Source of the DNA: Flavobacterium sp. DG2-3
GTDB taxonomy: Bacteria > Bacteroidota > Bacteroidia > Flavobacteriales > Flavobacteriaceae
Direction of reading: 5' to 3'
Assembly: GCF_030730925.1 (NCBI RefSeq)
Contig: NZ_JAVAMB010000001.1
Coordinates: forward strand, 558,001 to 622,000
DNA: 64,000 bases
Below are positions 1 through 7,567 of the stretch, one piece after another (the stretch's first letter is position 1; each line of letters begins with the position of its first letter). The notes below the pieces were generated by a model. That model was given only the letters and a program-made list of their open reading frames with translations, was not told where the DNA came from and made no database searches. Made by a program: the position numbers and the translations under genes.

Positions 1-717
1 AATTTTAGAGTTAAAAAATGCACCTAAAATAAGAGTTCCCGAATTTAAAATAGAACAAATTGTCAAATTGGTCAAGAACATTTTGAAACCGTATTGAAGC
101 TCTTCGTAAATTTCTTGGAAAGACGTTAAAGAATAGGTAAAATTCTCTTTTGCAAACAAATAAATGTAAGCAGTAAAAAAAATTACACAATCAAAAAAAC
201 CAAGAATAAAAAATAAGATTTGAAAAGAATCCTTGCTTTTTACACAAAATAAAATAGTTAACAGACAGCTGATTTTAAATATGGAGTTTATGATAAAATA
301 TATTTTGACTTTGTTTAAACCAATAAATATCCAGTGCGCATTTTGCGTGCGAGAAAAAAGCATGGCAAACAGCGAAAGAAAAAAAAGAGAATTACTGCTA
401 ATATCCTTGTATAAATGCGCCAATAAAAAGAGCAATAAGAAAGTAGGAATGGTTAATAAAAACTTAGTATTTATTACTGTCGAAATATATTTGCTGATAG
501 CATTAACATCTGAATTGAGTTTTCCAATTTTAATTGGGCCTAAAGCGCTCCAAGAATAATCATTAATTACAGAAATATAATTGATTAAAGAAAACGAAAT
601 AGCGATTAGCCCATAATTTGTAATTCCAAATACATGAATGTAAAATGGAATAAGAATTAAAGGAAATAGAAAATTAATAAAATTAATACTAAAGCTATAG
701 AAGATATTTTTAATCAC
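1..717 (-). CDS. Wzx-type polysaccharide flippase (partial, C-terminus off the left edge)
   Basis: The minus-strand reading frame is open from a GTG at 717 to the window edge and gives about 239 residues. It starts VIKNIFYSFSINF and continues with hydrophobic helices, a YGLIAISFSLINY segment and an AHWIFIGLNKVK segment. These match the N-terminal half of lipid-linked oligosaccharide flippases of the Wzx/RfbX (MATE-like) family, which move undecaprenyl-linked repeat units across the inner membrane. No in-frame ATG exists near the start; a TTG eight codons upstream is an alternative, but it lies in the terminator hairpin of the preceding gene. The neighbouring glycosyltransferases and sugar-nucleotide enzymes fit a surface-polysaccharide locus continuing to the left. 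The family is fairly certain; the substrate is unknown. Confidence 0.8.
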   Translation of the reverse strand, partial: MIKNIFYSFSINFINFLFPLILIPFYIHVFGITNYGLIAISFSLINYISVINDYSWSALGPIKIGKLNSDVNAISKYISTVINTKFLLTIPTFLLLFLLAHLYKDISSNSLFFLSLFAMLFSRTQNAHWIFIGLNKVKIYFIINSIFKISCLLTILFCVKSKDSFQILFFILGFFDCVIFFTAYIYLFAKENFTYSLTSFQEIYEELQYGFKMFLTNLTICSILNSGTLILGAFFNSKI

Positions 718-731
718 AATTTTAGAAAATA

Positions 732-753
732 AAGGCTCCAAATCTTTGGAGCC
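732..753 (-). terminator. Rho-independent-type terminator of the small lipoprotein gene
   Basis: On the minus strand, GGCTCC and GGAGCC form a short GC-rich stem around AAAGATTT, directly after tandem TAA stops. A T-rich run (TTTATTTTCT) follows. It sits immediately before the GTG start of the flippase gene, so it would separate the two genes. Confidence 0.65.
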
Positions 754-759
754 AAATTA

Positions 760-1008
760 TTAAAGTGATTTATCTATAGAATCATCCGGAGCTCCCTGAG
801 GCGCCCATGAACCAGATTTATCATTTCGCATAGTAACTCTTCCGGTTTCTGTATCTAAAACAAATAAACAAACTTCTCCAGTATCTGTTCTTTGGATAAC
901 AGTCATTTGATATTTACCAATTTGACTTTTTTCCTCTTCTTTTTTCTGAGGTTCCTGACAAGAAACGATTAACAAAGATGCACTGATTATAAAGGCTAAT
1001 TTTTTCAT
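760..1008 (-). CDS. Small putative lipoprotein (82 aa)
   Basis: The 82-residue product has a typical lipoprotein signal: a KK pair, a hydrophobic core and the lipobox LIVSC, so Cys17 would be lipidated. The mature part is a charged linker (QEPQKKEEEKSQ) followed by a roughly 50-residue domain with the pattern KYQMTVIQRTDTGEVCLFVLDTETGRV, which looks like one beta-sheet repeat. I do not recognise a named family. A -7-like TACTTTTG lies 14 nt upstream of the ATG on the same strand and a hairpin terminator follows, so the gene is probably monocistronic. It is likely exposed on the periplasmic side of a membrane; function unknown. Confidence 0.75.
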   Translation of the reverse strand: MKKLAFIISASLLIVSCQEPQKKEEEKSQIGKYQMTVIQRTDTGEVCLFVLDTETGRVTMRNDKSGSWAPQGAPDDSIDKSL

Positions 1009-1021
1009 TTGGATTTTTTTT

Positions 1022-1029
1022 CAAAAGTA
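1022..1029 (-). promoter_or_regulatory. -7 promoter element of the small lipoprotein gene
   Basis: TACTTTTG on the minus strand matches the Bacteroidetes -7 consensus TAnnTTTG, 13 nt before the ATG at 1008. A convincing -33 TTTG at normal spacing is not visible. Confidence 0.45.
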
Positions 1030-1094
1030 ATTTTTTTTATCAAAGAGGAATATGTTTTTAAGTAAAAAAATTAACAGGATTTAATTTTAAAACT

Positions 1095-1102
1095 TACTTT
1101 TG
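1095..1102 (+). promoter_or_regulatory. -7 promoter element for the first GT4 gene
   Basis: TACTTTTG matches TAnnTTTG and ends 26 nt before the ATG at 1129. The -33 region is weak (TTAA near 1071). Confidence 0.5.
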
Positions 1103-1128
1103 AAACAGTTTGTAAAGTTTTAAGATAG

Positions 1129-2232
1129 ATGAAATTAGTAATTGATGCCCGGTTGATAAATGCTTCAGGTATTGGAACTTATATAAAAAATGTAATTCCA
1201 GATATAATTTCAGAATTTAAAACCGTTACGGTCCTTGGAAACAAAAACGAAATTGCAGTTTTTGATTGGAGTAAAGAAGTCCAAATTATAGAATTTAATT
1301 CTGAAATGTATTCTTTAAAGGGACAATTTTTATATCCTTTTAAAATACCAAAATGTGACGTTTTCTGGTGTCCTCATTTCAATTTTCCAATTTTCCCAAT
1401 ACGAGCCAAAAAAAAGGCTGTTACCATTCACGATGTAAATCATCTTACCGGAATTTCTCCAATGTCATTTCTTAAAAGGAAATATGCTTTTTTGTTATAT
1501 AAAAATGCAGTTCAAAAAGCAGATTTAATTTTTACAGTTTCTGAGTTTTCAAAAAATGAAATTATAAAACATACAGATGCTTCATTAGAAAAAATAAAAG
1601 TGGTGTATTGCGGTGTAGATGTTCCTTTTTTTGAAAAAGGAAAAGAAAGCGCTATTCAACTTCCTGAAAACTATATTTTGTACATTGGAAATGTAAAACC
1701 ACATAAAAATCTAATCGTTTTATTAAAAGCCTATCATTCTTTATCAACTATTTTAAAAGAAAAATATAAACTGCTGATTGTTGGAAAAAAAGAGGGATTT
1801 ATTACTGAAGACAATCAGGTAGAAAACTATATAAAAGCGAATCATTTAGAAAAGAACATTATTTTTTCAGGTCAAGTTAGAGATCAAGATTTACCAGTTT
1901 ATTACCAAAAGGCATCATTATTTGTTTTTCCTTCTTTATATGAAGGTTTTGGGTTACCAATATTAGAAGCACTTGCGGCGAAAACTCCTGTAATTAGTTC
2001 TAATGCAGCAAGTCTTCCGAAAGTAGGAGGTAATGCAGTGGTTTATTTTAATCCGAAAAATGAAGAGGAATTAGCTCAAAAAATCAGTTTTGCTTTAGAA
2101 AATCCAGGGTTTAATGCTCAAATAGTAGACAATTCGAAAACTCAATTAGAGAAATTTACTTGGAATAAATCTGTAAAAAGACATTTAGAAGGATTTAATA
2201 CTATTCTTAATAGCATAAATAACAATAAATGA
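1129..2232 (+). CDS. Glycosyltransferase family 4 (GT-B fold)
   Basis: This 367-aa protein has the GT4/Glycos_transf_1 architecture. The N-terminal Rossmann half starts MKLVIDARLINASGIGTY, with the glycine-rich acceptor-side loop. The C-terminal nucleotide-sugar half contains NVKPHKN, the (V)FPSLYEGFGLPILEA segment holding the EX7E retaining-GT motif, and TPVISSNAASLPKVGG. It is a cytoplasmic or membrane-associated retaining transferase adding a sugar to a polysaccharide repeat unit; donor and acceptor cannot be read from sequence. A second GT4 gene follows 82 nt downstream on the same strand. The length is normal for the family and the ATG start gives the expected N-terminal beta strand. Confidence 0.85.
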   Translation: MKLVIDARLINASGIGTYIKNVIPDIISEFKTVTVLGNKNEIAVFDWSKEVQIIEFNSEMYSLKGQFLYPFKIPKCDVFWCPHFNFPIFPIRAKKKAVTIHDVNHLTGISPMSFLKRKYAFLLYKNAVQKADLIFTVSEFSKNEIIKHTDASLEKIKVVYCGVDVPFFEKGKESAIQLPENYILYIGNVKPHKNLIVLLKAYHSLSTILKEKYKLLIVGKKEGFITEDNQVENYIKANHLEKNIIFSGQVRDQDLPVYYQKASLFVFPSLYEGFGLPILEALAAKTPVISSNAASLPKVGGNAVVYFNPKNEEELAQKISFALENPGFNAQIVDNSKTQLEKFTWNKSVKRHLEGFNTILNSINNNK

Positions 2233-2314
2233 ACTTACTTTGTTCAGAAAAATAATAACGATTAAAACATTATTTTTTTACTATCTTGTCCGAAAACTTG
2301 CCCAATAAACAAAA

Positions 2315-3430
2315 ATGAAAAAAGCCCTAATCAGCGATTGGTATTATGTAAATGGAGGTGCCGAAAAGGTGATTCATTCTATAAACTCAATTTGGAATGA
2401 TTTTGATCATTTTGCTTTAATAGATTTTTTGAGTGATGAAGATCGAAAGTTTATTTTAAATGGTAAAAAAGTCAAAACAAGTTTTATTCAAAAGCTTCCT
2501 ACCGTTAAGAAGAACCATCGTAAGTTTCTGCAGTTATTTCCAATAGCCATTGAACAATTTGATTTGAGTGATTATGATTTAATCATCAGTTCTTCGTCTG
2601 CAGTTGCAAAAGGAATAAAAGTAGGAAAGAACCAGCTTCATATTTGTTACTGCCATTCTCCAATGCGTTACGCCTGGGATTTGAGAGAACAATATTTAAA
2701 AGATGCCGGATTAACAAAAGGTTTAAAAGGCTTGTACGCAAAATCGGTTTTAGATAAAATTCAGAAATGGGATCTTTCTAATTCAGAGAACGTAGATTAC
2801 TTTATTGCAAATTCGAAACATATCGCTCAAAGAATAAAAAGAACCTACAATAAAGAATCCGTTGTAATTTATCCACCTGTTGATATTGATTTTTTTAGTT
2901 TAGAAGAAACAAAAGAAGATTATTATTTGACAGCTTCTAGGCTGGTTCCGTATAAAAAAACGCAATTAATTGTAGAAGCTTTTAATGAATTACCACATCT
3001 TAAACTGATTGTTGCTGGTGAAGGACCAGAGATCGAAAAACTTCAAAAAATTGCAAAAGAAAATATTGAATTTGTTGGTTTTGTAGAAAATAAAAAGCTT
3101 CGAAGTTTAATGCAGAAAGCAAAAGGATTTGTTTTTGCTGCCGAAGAGGATTTTGGAATTATTCCAGTTGAAGCCCAAGCATGTGGAACTCCAGTTATAG
3201 CTTTGAACAAAGGAGGAACGCTCGAAACTGTGATTGAAAATGAAACAGGAATTTTCTTTGAGGAACAATCTTCTCAAAAAATTAAAGAAGCAATATTGAA
3301 TTTTCAGACTAAAACCTTTGATCCTAAAATAATTCGCGAACATGCGGTTAAATTTTCAAAACAGCGGTTTGAAAAAGAAATAAAAGAGTTTGTTGAAGAA
3401 AAATTTAAGCAACACTATCAAACATTATAG
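2315..3430 (+). CDS. Glycosyltransferase family 4, WbaZ/mannosyltransferase-like
   Basis: A 371-aa GT-B protein. The N-terminus MKKALISDWYYVNGGAEKV and the ICYCHSPMRYAWDL segment are typical of the mannosyltransferase-like GT4 branch. The C-terminal half has SRLVPYKKTQLIVEAF, the EDFGIIPVEAQACGTPVIA segment with EX7E, and GGTLETV. It probably acts in O-antigen or exopolysaccharide assembly next to the preceding GT4 and the following UDP-xylose synthase gene. Mannose as donor is a family-level guess only. The gene has its own ATG after an 82-nt gap. Confidence 0.83.
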   Translation: MKKALISDWYYVNGGAEKVIHSINSIWNDFDHFALIDFLSDEDRKFILNGKKVKTSFIQKLPTVKKNHRKFLQLFPIAIEQFDLSDYDLIISSSSAVAKGIKVGKNQLHICYCHSPMRYAWDLREQYLKDAGLTKGLKGLYAKSVLDKIQKWDLSNSENVDYFIANSKHIAQRIKRTYNKESVVIYPPVDIDFFSLEETKEDYYLTASRLVPYKKTQLIVEAFNELPHLKLIVAGEGPEIEKLQKIAKENIEFVGFVENKKLRSLMQKAKGFVFAAEEDFGIIPVEAQACGTPVIALNKGGTLETVIENETGIFFEEQSSQKIKEAILNFQTKTFDPKIIREHAVKFSKQRFEKEIKEFVEEKFKQHYQTL

Positions 3431-3451
3431 GACAGATAAATTGAGATATAA

Positions 3452-3484
3452 TTGAAAAATATTTTTTTAAATAAAGTACATTTG
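3452..3484 (+). promoter_or_regulatory. Promoter of the UDP-glucuronate decarboxylase gene
   Basis: A TACATTTG -7 element (3477-3484) is preceded by TTG (3452-3454) with a 22-nt spacer, within the 17-23 nt range seen in flavobacteria. The transcript would start about 10 nt before the ATG at 3499. Confidence 0.55.
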
Positions 3485-3498
3485 TTCTCGTATAAAAA

Positions 3499-4488
3499 AT
3501 GACAATGAAAAGAATACTTATTACTGGAGCGGCAGGGTTTTTAGGATCACATTTATGTGATAGATTTATCAAAGAAGGTTACTTTGTAATCGGAATGGAT
3601 AATTTAATTACAGGAGATCTTAAAAATATTGAACATCTATTCAAATTGGAGAACTTCGAATTTTATCATCATGATATTACGAAGTTTGTTCATGTTCCAG
3701 GTGATTTAGATTATATCTTACATTTTGCTTCACCGGCAAGTCCGATAGATTATTTGAAAATTCCGATTCAGACTTTGAAAGTTGGGTCATTAGGAACACA
3801 TAATTTATTAGGTTTAGCGCGAGTTAAAAAAGCAAGAATTTTGATTGCATCAACTTCTGAAGTTTACGGAGATCCTTTAGTGCATCCGCAGACTGAAGAA
3901 TACTATGGGAATGTGAACACAATTGGTCCGCGTGGGGTTTATGATGAAGCAAAACGTTTTCAGGAATCAATCACGATGGCGTATCATACGTTTCATGGTG
4001 TAGAAACTAGAATCGTGCGTATTTTTAATACCTACGGACCAAGAATGCGATTAAACGACGGTCGCGTAATTCCTGCCTTTATCGGTCAAGCGCTTCGTGG
4101 AGAAGATCTAACCATTTTTGGCGACGGAATGCAAACGCGTTCTTTCTGCTATGTAGACGATCAGGTTGAAGGGATTTACAGATTACTGCATTCTGATTAT
4201 GTATATCCTGTAAATATTGGAAATCCTGACGAAATTACAATCAAAGATTTTGCAGAAGAAATTATAAAACTAACAGGAACAAATCAGAAAGTAGTGTATC
4301 ATCCGTTGCCAATAAACGACCCGTTGCAACGTCAGCCAGATACGACAAAAGCAAAAGAATTATTAGGTTGGGAAGCAAAAGTAAGTCGTTCTGAAGGAAT
4401 GAAAATCACTTACGATTATTTCAGATCGTTATCGCCAGAAGAACTTTCAAAAGAAGAACATAAAGATTTTTCAAGCTACATTAAATAA
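3499..4488 (+). CDS. UDP-glucuronate decarboxylase (UDP-xylose synthase)
   Basis: This 329-aa extended short-chain dehydrogenase carries the NAD-binding GAAGFLG (residues 10-16), the STSEVYGD segment with the catalytic Ser/Thr, and the YxxxK pair in VYDEAK (Tyr148, Lys152). The segments [32 protein letters not shown] and [10 protein letters not shown] are signature parts of bacterial UXS proteins. The enzyme converts UDP-glucuronate to UDP-xylose with bound NAD+, supplying xylose for polysaccharide. A second ATG two codons in (MKRILITG) may be the true start. The gene ends in a bidirectional terminator shared with the convergent GT4. Confidence 0.92.
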   Translation: MTMKRILITGAAGFLGSHLCDRFIKEGYFVIGMDNLITGDLKNIEHLFKLENFEFYHHDITKFVHVPGDLDYILHFASPASPIDYLKIPIQTLKVGSLGTHNLLGLARVKKARILIASTSEVYGDPLVHPQTEEYYGNVNTIGPRGVYDEAKRFQESITMAYHTFHGVETRIVRIFNTYGPRMRLNDGRVIPAFIGQALRGEDLTIFGDGMQTRSFCYVDDQVEGIYRLLHSDYVYPVNIGNPDEITIKDFAEEIIKLTGTNQKVVYHPLPINDPLQRQPDTTKAKELLGWEAKVSRSEGMKITYDYFRSLSPEELSKEEHKDFSSYIK

Positions 4489-4491
4489 AAG

Positions 4492-4523
4492 AAAGGGGAA
4501 ATATTATCAAATATTTCCCCTTT
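4492..4523. terminator. Bidirectional terminator between convergent genes
   Basis: A perfect 14-bp stem (AAAGGGGAAATATT and its complement) with a 4-nt ATCA loop is bordered by A-rich and T-rich tracts. It can serve both the plus-strand decarboxylase gene and the minus-strand glycosyltransferase. Confidence 0.9.
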
Positions 4524-4544
4524 TATTTTTCAATGAAAATGAAA

Positions 4545-5732
4545 TTAAAAAGCATCATTTTCAATTAATTGTTTCATTTGTTCGTTAAGATTGAAATGAG
4601 ATTTTGCATGAATAAAAATTGATTTTTTCATGTTTTGAATTTCATCTTTTCCAACTTGAGAAATTTGTTTTAAAACATTATTTAGGCATTCAAAATCTTC
4701 AACGTGAACAACCCAACCGAGATTATTTTCTTCTACAATAAATTCTCCTTCACCGCCACCAAAGTACAGAACAGGGAAACCTAAAGCGGTGTATTCAAAT
4801 ATTTTTGAAGGAACAGATCCATAAATTCTGGTTTTGAGAGGAACAAAAGCAATATCCAAGTTTTGTAAAGTTTCATGAAGGACATTTCGCTCCAGCATTC
4901 CATGAAAAACAATTTTATTACTTTGTTTTTTATTTATATAATTTAAGATTTCAGTTTTTTCGGCGCCATCACCAAAAATATGAAGTTCGACATTAAGGTT
5001 TTCTAAATCCAATTGCTGAATAATTTCATAAACACCTTGCGCAACTCCTAGTAAACCGGCATAAAACAGTTTTATTGGCTCATCAGAACTCTGCTTTTTA
5101 TCAACAATATTTTCAATAACATGATCTGGATAATTGCGATATAAAAAACACTTTTTATCTGGAAATATGGAATGAATATGCGAGATAATTTCATTAGATT
5201 GACCAAAAATATGAGTTGCTTTTTTATAAATAAAACGCTCCATAAAGCACAGAAATTTGTGTGAAACACTATTTTTCTTCAAAACGCTGAGTTCAATTGC
5301 TGCAATTGGCCAGAGATCTGAAACATTTAGGATTATCTTTTTTCTTTTTATCCAAAGAGCTAATACAGCTGTAAAGGATAATAGTAATGGAGGTGATTGT
5401 ACTATGACTTTTTTGGGAGTTCGGACAAACAATAAATAGAAAAATAAAGTGGTCGAAAACGAAAAAGTAGATATAATTCTTTTAAAAATATTAGAGCTGT
5501 TACTCGGATAAATCCAAAGACGTTTTAAAGTAATGTTCTGGATTTTTTCTATAAACGAAAATTTGCCTTTATATTCTGGAAAAAGTTTTCCTTTTGGATA
5601 ATTGGGCAGAGGGGAAATCACCGAAACAGTATACCCATTTTGGTTTAATTTCAAAGCTAACTGTTCTATTCTATTAGCAGCAGCACCTTTTTCAGGCGGA
5701 TAATAATTGGATATTATAAGGATGTCTTTCAT
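4545..5732 (-). CDS. Glycosyltransferase family 4, WbuB/WcaI-like
   Basis: This 395-aa protein begins MKDILIISNYYPPEKGAAANR, the hallmark of WbuB-like GT4 enzymes. It has a hydrophobic stretch near residues 90-110, then NVSDLWPIAAIELSVL, FYAGLLGVAQGV, and a late IFEYTALGFPVLYFGGGEGEF segment in place of the canonical EX7E region. WbuB-type enzymes transfer N-acetyl-fucosamine or related aminosugars to lipid-linked intermediates at the inner membrane; the donor here is unproven. Its ATG overlaps the stop of wecB by one base (TAATG), so it is translationally coupled to an enzyme that makes UDP-ManNAc. This hints at an aminosugar donor. Confidence 0.85.
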   Translation of the reverse strand: MKDILIISNYYPPEKGAAANRIEQLALKLNQNGYTVSVISPLPNYPKGKLFPEYKGKFSFIEKIQNITLKRLWIYPSNSSNIFKRIISTFSFSTTLFFYLLFVRTPKKVIVQSPPLLLSFTAVLALWIKRKKIILNVSDLWPIAAIELSVLKKNSVSHKFLCFMERFIYKKATHIFGQSNEIISHIHSIFPDKKCFLYRNYPDHVIENIVDKKQSSDEPIKLFYAGLLGVAQGVYEIIQQLDLENLNVELHIFGDGAEKTEILNYINKKQSNKIVFHGMLERNVLHETLQNLDIAFVPLKTRIYGSVPSKIFEYTALGFPVLYFGGGEGEFIVEENNLGWVVHVEDFECLNNVLKQISQVGKDEIQNMKKSIFIHAKSHFNLNEQMKQLIENDAF

Positions 5733-6820
5733 TATTTTTTATCCAATAAAATAGAAACAATTCTCTCAGATGCTTTTCCGTCCCATAATTCGGGAATCCC
5801 CCTTTTTTCTAGTCCATTTTGTAAAAAAGAACCAAAAACTTTTTTCAGATTTTCTAATGAAGTTCCTACAACTTTATTAGTTCCAATAGTTTCTGTTTCA
5901 GGTCTTTCAGTATTATCACGCATGGTAAAACAAGGAATCCCAAGAACGGTAGTTTCTTCAGAAATTCCACCGCTGTCTGTTATAACTGCAAAACTATTTT
6001 TAATTAAAAACATAAAATTCAAATAACCCTGAGGTGAAACAAAAATGATATTCTTAAAGTCATTTTTACTTTCTTTTAAAATTGCCTGCGTTCTGGGATG
6101 AATAGGGAAAATGATCTTTTTATCTTTTATAAGCAAGTCAATTCCGTGAAGTAATTCAATAAGCGATGAAACTTCATCAACATTTGCAGGACGATGCAAT
6201 GTTAGAATGATGTAATTTTTCTCTTTTAATTGATGTTCATTCCAAAAATCAGGAGCCGAAATTCTGTTTATATTTTGATATAAAGTATCGATCATTACAT
6301 TGCCCACAAAGTAAACATTTTCAGGATCTGAACCCAATTTTAATAAATTTTCTGAAGCCGAAGTTGAGGTTGTAAAAAAATAATCAGTAATACTGTCTGT
6401 AAGCATCCTATTTATTTCTTCTGGCATTGATAAGTCTCCAGAACGAATTCCGGCTTCAACGTGAGCTACCTTTGTATGGCATTTTTTGGCAACAATAGAG
6501 CAAGCCATTGTGGAGTTCACATCGCCAACTACTAAAGCCAAATCAGCAGGATTCTGAATCAGTTCTTTTTCAAAAGCAATCATAATCGCCGCTGTCTGCT
6601 CGGCCTGCGAACCGCTTTTTACTTCGAGATTTACATCGGGTTGAGGAATATTTAATTCTTCAAAAAAAGTATCACTTAAATTTTTATCATAATGCTGACC
6701 CGTATGCACCAAACGAAATGAGATATCAAAGCCTTCATTTTGCTTTTTCTTTATGGCATTAATAATCGGTGCGATTTTAATGAAATTAGGTCTTGCGCCC
6801 GCAATTATGGTAATTTTCAT
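5732..6820 (-). CDS. wecB: UDP-N-acetylglucosamine 2-epimerase (non-hydrolysing)
   Basis: The 362-aa product matches WecB/MnaA throughout: GARPNFIKIAPI at the N-terminus, HTGQHYD, VVGDVNST, the HVEAGIRSGD...MPEEINR segment with catalytic acidic residues, TLHRPANVD, PIHPRT, and a C-terminal SGGISEE and RDNTERPET for UDP binding. It interconverts UDP-GlcNAc and UDP-ManNAc in the cytoplasm, feeding aminosugars to surface glycans. It is the first gene of a two-gene operon with the WbuB-like GT4, overlapping by one base. A TACTTTTG -7 element lies about 40 nt upstream. Confidence 0.95.
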   Translation of the reverse strand: MKITIIAGARPNFIKIAPIINAIKKKQNEGFDISFRLVHTGQHYDKNLSDTFFEELNIPQPDVNLEVKSGSQAEQTAAIMIAFEKELIQNPADLALVVGDVNSTMACSIVAKKCHTKVAHVEAGIRSGDLSMPEEINRMLTDSITDYFFTTSTSASENLLKLGSDPENVYFVGNVMIDTLYQNINRISAPDFWNEHQLKEKNYIILTLHRPANVDEVSSLIELLHGIDLLIKDKKIIFPIHPRTQAILKESKNDFKNIIFVSPQGYLNFMFLIKNSFAVITDSGGISEETTVLGIPCFTMRDNTERPETETIGTNKVVGTSLENLKKVFGSFLQNGLEKRGIPELWDGKASERIVSILLDKK

Positions 6821-6859
6821 AGATTAGCTTCAATAAGTAGGATAAACTTTTTTGTATGG

Positions 6860-6867
6860 CAAAAGTA
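6860..6867 (-). promoter_or_regulatory. -7 promoter element for wecB
   Basis: TACTTTTG on the minus strand, about 40 nt upstream of the wecB ATG. No good -33 element is seen. Confidence 0.45.
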
Positions 6868-6940
6868 AAGTTTAAATTGGATTTTAAATAGATTGAAGCG
6901 CTTTCTTAATATTTTAAAATTTAAATGAATTAATTACAAT

Positions 6941-6994
6941 CTTGAAGTCAAAAATTGTGACATCAAGTTTAAGGTCGCAATTTGCGACCTTGAA
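6941..6994. repeat. Two adjacent palindromic sites 3' of the ORF6N gene
   Basis: Bases 6969-6994 form a near-perfect palindrome around GGTCGCAATTTGCGACC. Bases 6941-6967 hold a degenerate copy of the same 27-bp pattern (CTTGAAGTC...GAC.TCAAG). A third, longer copy lies inside the ORF6N coding sequence at 7299-7329. They could be operator sites, or a 3' hairpin for the ORF6N gene, which stops at 7006. Confidence 0.7.
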
Positions 6995-7005
6995 GAATTT
7001 GTAAT

Positions 7006-7527
7006 TTACTTTTTATAACCAATTTTCACTCTTTCAGTTTCATTTTCTTTCTTTTCTGTCAATTCATCCAAATAAGAAAAAACCAATTCAATATTTTTAT
7101 CATGATTCTCTAACTTCTTCTGAATCTGAAGTATGTCTACTTTTATTTCGGTTGTGTCTAAAAGCATTTGTCTCACTTTCGTGAAAATACGCATAATTTG
7201 AATATTGGTTTGGATGGCTTTATCGCTTTTTAAAACACTTGAAAGCATAAGAATTCCATGTTCTGTAAATGCAAAAGGAAATGTTCTGCTTCCTCCCCAA
7301 CTTGAAGTCGCAATTTGCGACTTCAAGTTTTCAAATTCAATCTCAGTAAGTTGAAACATAAAGTCTTCTGGAAATCGAGATGAATTCCTTTTTACTTGTT
7401 CATTTAATCTTTTAGTTTTAACATCGTAAAGAATAGCTAGATCAAATGCGAGCATGACTTTTTGCCCACGGATAAAATATATTTTGTCTGAAATTGTTTC
7501 TTCAGAAAGTAAAGATTGACCGTACAT
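7006..7527 (-). CDS. ORF6N domain-containing protein (phage antirepressor-like)
   Basis: The 173-aa product has an ORF6N domain over residues 10-95: ISDKIYFIRGQKVMLAFDLA, LYDVKTKRLNEQVKRN, RFPEDFMFQLT, QIATSSWGGSR and FAFTEHGILMLSSVL. A charged, coiled-coil-prone C-terminus follows. ORF6N is a DNA-binding-associated domain of phage origin, related in use to KilA-N and Bro-N, and is common as a stand-alone gene in Bacteroidetes; its cellular role is not established. The coding sequence for residues NLKSQIATSS forms a 31-nt inverted repeat, and two similar palindromes follow the stop. A -7 element lies 19 nt upstream. Probably a horizontally mobile accessory gene. Confidence 0.85.
   Translation of the reverse strand: MYGQSLLSEETISDKIYFIRGQKVMLAFDLAILYDVKTKRLNEQVKRNSSRFPEDFMFQLTEIEFENLKSQIATSSWGGSRTFPFAFTEHGILMLSSVLKSDKAIQTNIQIMRIFTKVRQMLLDTTEIKVDILQIQKKLENHDKNIELVFSYLDELTEKKENETERVKIGYKK
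7299..7329. repeat. 31-nt palindrome inside the ORF6N coding sequence
   Basis: Two perfect 15-nt arms (AACTTGAAGTCGCAA and its complement) surround one central base. The sequence codes for part of the conserved QIATSSW segment of the ORF6N domain, yet it is also a perfect dyad related to the two palindromes at 6941-6994. Confidence 0.9.
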
Positions 7528-7545
7528 AAGTTTTCATTAAAAAAA

Positions 7546-7553
7546 CAAATGTA
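7546..7553 (-). promoter_or_regulatory. -7 promoter element for the ORF6N gene
   Basis: TACATTTG on the minus strand, 18 nt upstream of the ATG at 7527, matches TAnnTTTG. The ORF6N gene therefore need not depend on read-through from the upstream capK-like gene. Confidence 0.5.
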
Positions 7554-7567
7554 AGATTTTATTTATA

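Noticed and set aside
233..559. Plus-strand 108-aa ORF at the left edge
   Set aside because: It lies opposite the coding strand of the flippase gene, has no family resemblance and no start signals.
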